Assembly (NCBI GenBank): GCA_020152595.1
Contig: JAIGNY010001454.1
Span: 1,338,001 to 1,402,000 of the forward strand
Length of the DNA: 64,000 nucleotides
Source of the DNA: Chiridota heheva
Taxonomy: Eukaryota; Echinodermata; Holothuroidea; Apodida; Chiridotidae
Direction: 5' to 3'
The position numbers and the translations under genes are program-made. The notes under the pieces were generated by a model. That model saw nothing but the letters and a program-made list of their open reading frames with translations. It did no database searches and was not told where the DNA came from. Each line of letters opens with the position of its first letter. Position 1 is the stretch's first letter. Below are positions 63,301-64,000 of this stretch, one piece after another.

Positions 63301-63849
63301 AGGTATGCTTTACACAAAAGGGTTCATTTTCAAGTTGGCAAATTGATGACCTTCTTCTAAGGCTTGTTCAAAATGGAGGCAAATCAATTGTATGATTTGC
63401 AGTCAACAAATGATGTGTTCAACTCTAGAGCAGCTGTGCTTGTAGCTAAAATGTTATTTCATTTCTTTCATATCTTATCCACTCCTTGTCTTACCATCTG
63501 CTCTTCTAAATTCTTTTTCTCTTTACGCAGTTTCCGCATGTACTCAGATGTTTTCTTGTGTTTTTCTCTCATCTTTTCAGCCCAGGCTTTGCTGGTTTCA
63601 TCCATGTCACGAAGCATCTGAAGCTTTGCTTGCATCAAGTTATTTGCTTCATCCAGGGTATCTGACATGAAAGACAAAGTCGGGATCTTCATTCAAATCA
63701 ATAACGGGGCACTGAGTATCTATTTCATATATTTAATCACTGCCCTCTCTCACATATGCATACAATACTACCTAATATCTTGAATAGAATACTACCTAAT
63801 ATTGAATGTACCCTTTATAATCTAAAGTGCTACCTCCTTGATCTGCCAT
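42263..63849 (-). CDS. UBAN-domain coiled-coil adaptor with C-terminal NOA-type zinc finger (NEMO/optineurin/ABIN family), complete
   Basis: Ten exons (63834-63849, 63495-63661, 62872-63049, 61913-62124, 61196-61329, 51924-52076, 51110-51200, 50292-50438, 42899-43207, 42263-42346) join in consistent phase from ATG to TGA: 1491 nt, 496 residues. Residues 6-366 are almost entirely heptad-rich coiled coil (SLTLDLQKSGEAQEKLEKQL, QQITSVLNELKDKDKI). Residues 367-400 contain FQRDFQAERSAKER, the UBAN motif that binds linear or K63 ubiquitin chains. A Pro/Tyr/Gln-rich linker (PGPPSPGMYAQSYDQP) leads to CPKCGEKYAEMESLTIHVQDC (474-494), a C-x2-C-x12-H-x3-C finger. Known: this pairing defines NEMO, optineurin and ABIN-2. 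Inferred: a cytoplasmic ubiquitin-reading adaptor in NF-kB signalling or selective autophagy. CPKCGE and the UBAN spacing slightly favour optineurin or TNIP; I do not assign an orthologue. Confidence 0.88.
42899..43207 (-). CDS. UBAN adaptor, exon 9: ubiquitin-binding motif and linker
   Basis: INHFQRDFQAERSAKERNHQ carries the UBAN core (Asp373, Phe374, Glu377, Arg378). A coiled coil (LQVLRDKNAHLEREVDQHNQ) and the Pro/Tyr/Gln-rich linker follow. The acceptor is TTGTGTAG and the donor CAG|GTAAGC, phase 0. Confidence 0.9.
43278..45705. repeat. 36-bp minisatellite, about 67 copies, with higher-order structure
   Basis: Unit GAACACTAGCTCCCCAGCCC plus TCTCATTGAAGGAATA. Being a multiple of 3, the minus strand reads as a 12-residue peptide repeat (FYSFNERAGELV) across hundreds of codons. 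Distinctive units recur about 430 bp apart (43790, 44220) and about 250 bp apart (45085, 45335). It lies in the intron between UBAN exons 8 and 9. Confidence 0.95.
45706..46530. other. intronic sequence without recognised features
   Basis: Between two satellites in the same UBAN intron. No coding segment bounded by splice sites was found. Confidence 0.3.
46535..48612. repeat. 37-bp G-rich satellite, about 56 copies
   Basis: Unit CAGGTATGCAATGGGGTGGA plus TTCAGACAGGGGCCTAT. As 37 is not a multiple of 3, each frame cycles through the same three peptides (QVCNGVDSDRGL, SGMQWGGFRQGP, IRYAMGWIQTGAY), which explains long open frames on the plus strand. Each unit contains CAG|GTATG, which looks like a splice donor on the plus strand, opposite to the host gene. 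Confidence 0.95.
48613..49190. other. intronic sequence without recognised features
   Basis: AT-rich, with no repeat or coding pattern that I can support. Confidence 0.3.
49190..50175 (+). repeat. dispersed repeat of about 0.95 kb, copy 2
   Basis: Same orientation and order of landmarks as 34805-35725. It ends about 115 bp from the donor side of UBAN exon 8. Confidence 0.7.
50292..50438 (-). CDS. UBAN adaptor, exon 8
   Basis: VRVMSDDLGRVAAEKISLEE, SNDISRLKKDIKDLQ and MEDRLLREQ; the last residues lead into the UBAN motif. The acceptor is TTCTTAG and the donor CAG|GTTGGT. Confidence 0.85.
50474..50872. repeat. 14-bp minisatellite, about 28 copies
   Basis: Unit ATCTTGATATC plus CAA/CTA/GAA. 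Nearly every unit holds the 6-bp palindrome GATATC. It lies in the intron between UBAN exons 7 and 8. Confidence 0.93.
51110..51200 (-). CDS. UBAN adaptor, exon 7
   Basis: NDKQRLEKTYQELKKEKDKF then YQENWKLKNE. The acceptor is ATATCTAG and the donor GAG|GTAGGT, phase 0. It was missed by simple ORF searching because it lacks a usable ATG. Confidence 0.82.
51201..51923. other. intron between UBAN exons 6 and 7
   Basis: No repeat array. A short duplicated phrase (GGGCACACCTGAACTGCAAG / GGGCACTCCTGAACTGCAAG) lies near 51819 and 51862. Confidence 0.35.
51924..52076 (-). CDS. UBAN adaptor, exon 6
   Basis: TKALQSKLSMYDEQLDRFQV then RQSSEKRHNTQVMYLKNQLQ. The acceptor is CATCTAG and the donor CT|GTGAGT. 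It is separated from exon 5 by a 9.1-kb intron filled with satellite and MITEs; the phase is compatible (CT + T). Confidence 0.83.
52985..53545 (+). mobile_element. dispersed element copy with internal 25-bp tandem expansion
   Basis: It starts at GGCTTTTGTGGTTCTGATGC and follows the family sequence. The phrase CTGTCATGTCATTGCATATC plus ATGAA is repeated about ten times (53056-53312). The family sequence then resumes (GATATTTATTTATAAGCCAC) and runs straight into the 37-bp satellite near ATAAGGCACATATCAGG. Confidence 0.75.
53983..54536. mobile_element. hAT-like MITE, 554 bp
   Basis: Terminal inverted repeats CAGACCTGCCAACT ... AGTTGGCAGGTCTG. It interrupts the 37-bp satellite, and TATCAG is present on both sides (53977-53982 and 54537-54542). 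No transposase is encoded. Confidence 0.88.
56379..57132. mobile_element. hAT-like MITE, 754 bp
   Basis: Terminal inverted repeats CAGGGTTCTAGCTA ... TAGCTAGAACCCTG. Flanked by CTACATAT and CTACAGAT, an 8-bp target-site duplication with one mismatch, the hAT length. The 3' end is unusually GC-rich (GGGCGGGCCCGCCCAGCGCC). No transposase motif. Confidence 0.9.
58590..59050. other. intronic sequence without recognised features
   Basis: It contains an A-rich run (58768-58795) and unique-looking sequence; no supported gene. Confidence 0.3.
59050..61187 (+). mobile_element. dispersed element cluster, several tandem units, ending at UBAN exon 5
   Basis: A partial copy (59070-59200) is followed by a long copy from about 59805 (CAGAACCAAAAGGTTTTGTG, GGTTCCGATG) to about 61186 (CATCGGAACC), so the ends are inverted. 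Inside, 300-450-bp units repeat: CATTAATATGCATGACATC, CAGACTATGGGCTATTTGTG, TTCTTGAGATACCGTGTTTA, TCATATTAAGCC, then CATGAACATGTACACA. CATACACACA repeats lie near 61090-61140. No coding capacity was seen; probably a non-autonomous DNA element. Confidence 0.65.
61196..61329 (-). CDS. UBAN adaptor, exon 5
   Basis: QKEITNYKQQITSVLNELKD through MTELHKANNEFDS. The acceptor is TAATAG and the donor CT|GTAAGT. A repeated element begins within a few bases of this donor. Confidence 0.85.
61330..61912. other. intron between UBAN exons 4 and 5
   Basis: No repeats or extra coding segments recognised. Confidence 0.3.
61913..62124 (-). CDS. UBAN adaptor, exon 4
   Basis: AQELHNLANQLKAEAAKSKS, EKLEKQLRQTTEEFTKSKET and RRDFQMLRARMDESLSNN, regular heptads. 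The acceptor is TTACAG and the donor AAT|GTAAAC. Confidence 0.85.
62226..62615 (-). pseudogene. LINE reverse transcriptase C-terminal fragment
   Basis: On the minus strand: KVDIGRIDAFEMWICHKLLR, IPWTKKKTND, then after a frame change GRRKRGRPPIKWLDNIKNVT and RLKWGKRSHCITGGHSRLD. This is the C-terminal order of CFDP2-like LINE polymerases (AFEMW..R.L.I.W, GRP...W.D). A heavily truncated insertion in the intron between UBAN exons 3 and 4. Confidence 0.75.
62872..63049 (-). CDS. UBAN adaptor, exon 3
   Basis: REMQLSGGMANSNQGYKPSE, then AKKLIAGLQRELQEAAIRIE and RLEKEKMQNPTGYPASS. A Gly/Asn/Ser linker interrupts the coiled coil. The acceptor is TATCAG and the donor G|GTTAGT. Confidence 0.82.
63495..63661 (-). 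CDS. UBAN adaptor, exon 2
   Basis: DTLDEANNLMQAKLQMLRDM through RKEKKNLEEQM, a charged coiled coil. The acceptor is ATGTCAG and the donor ATG|GTAAGA, ending in phase 0. Confidence 0.85.
63834..63849 (-). CDS. UBAN adaptor, exon 1 (coding part)
   Basis: MADQG plus one base. The whole exon appears to start at 63860 after acceptor TTGTAG, so an upstream non-coding exon is expected. The donor is GAG|GTAGCA. Confidence 0.7.
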
Positions 63850-64000
63850 GTTTGAAGCTTCTACAATAACAGAAAACAATGATTTCACAGCTACCAACAT
63901 CCTTCTCTGTCTCTGCATTCTTTCCAAACCAAACAATTTTTTTCTTTTTAACAGAAGTGCATCTAGTTCCAATTTCAATGATAATTTTCACATTTATGAC

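Overview
The window is eukaryotic nuclear DNA from an animal, probably a marine invertebrate. The evidence is spliced genes with GT-AG introns, several non-LTR retrotransposons of CR1-like and RTE/CFDP2-like type, tRNA-derived SINEs, hAT-like elements, and introns filled with minisatellites. One retrotransposon carries a 2A-like peptide, a combination described for CR1-type elements of echinoderms, amphioxus and molluscs. The phylum cannot be fixed from sequence alone. There are no bacterial operons, rRNA genes, true tRNA genes or CRISPR arrays.

Two host genes can be rebuilt exon by exon, both on the minus strand. (1) 13622 down to 406, continuing past the left edge: nine phase-consistent exons encode the first 434 residues of a fusion protein. 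It has an N-terminal membrane anchor, a DUF2064 'transferase 1' domain (TIGR04282-like) and a family 2 glycosyltransferase (TIGR04283-like). In bacteria these are usually separate neighbouring genes. (2) 63849 down to 42263: ten coding exons give a complete 496-residue coiled-coil protein. It has a UBAN ubiquitin-binding motif (DFQAER) and a C-terminal C2HC zinc finger, the architecture of the NEMO / optineurin / ABIN family of NF-kB and autophagy adaptors. A lone exon-like segment at 39191-39338 (minus) belongs to neither.

Layout: 1-13.9 kb is the glycosyltransferase gene, with introns holding 29-, 31-, 34-, 36- and 38-bp tandem arrays, SINE pieces and two CR1-like fragments. 13.9-20.8 kb is a transposon graveyard: an RTE/CFDP2-like LINE on the plus strand is interrupted by a minus-strand CR1-like LINE whose 3' tail has become about 780 bp of AAT/GAT repeats. 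22.07-39.15 kb is a large inverted-repeat structure. Its arms of about 3.5 kb each carry a THAP-domain exon, and about 10 kb between them holds a CR1-like LINE with the 2A motif (25.7-29.6 kb) and a decayed hAT-type transposase (31.2-33.6 kb, minus). 40.2-41.8 kb is a 25-bp satellite. 42.3-63.9 kb is the UBAN gene, with introns holding 36-, 37-, 14- and another 37-bp array, two hAT-like MITEs nested in a satellite, and a moderately repeated element that ends at a splice donor.

The host genes are unrelated in function. The strongest leads are the DUF2064-GT2 fusion, the inverted-repeat THAP/hAT structure with separate SINE insertions in its two arms, and the 2A-bearing retrotransposon.
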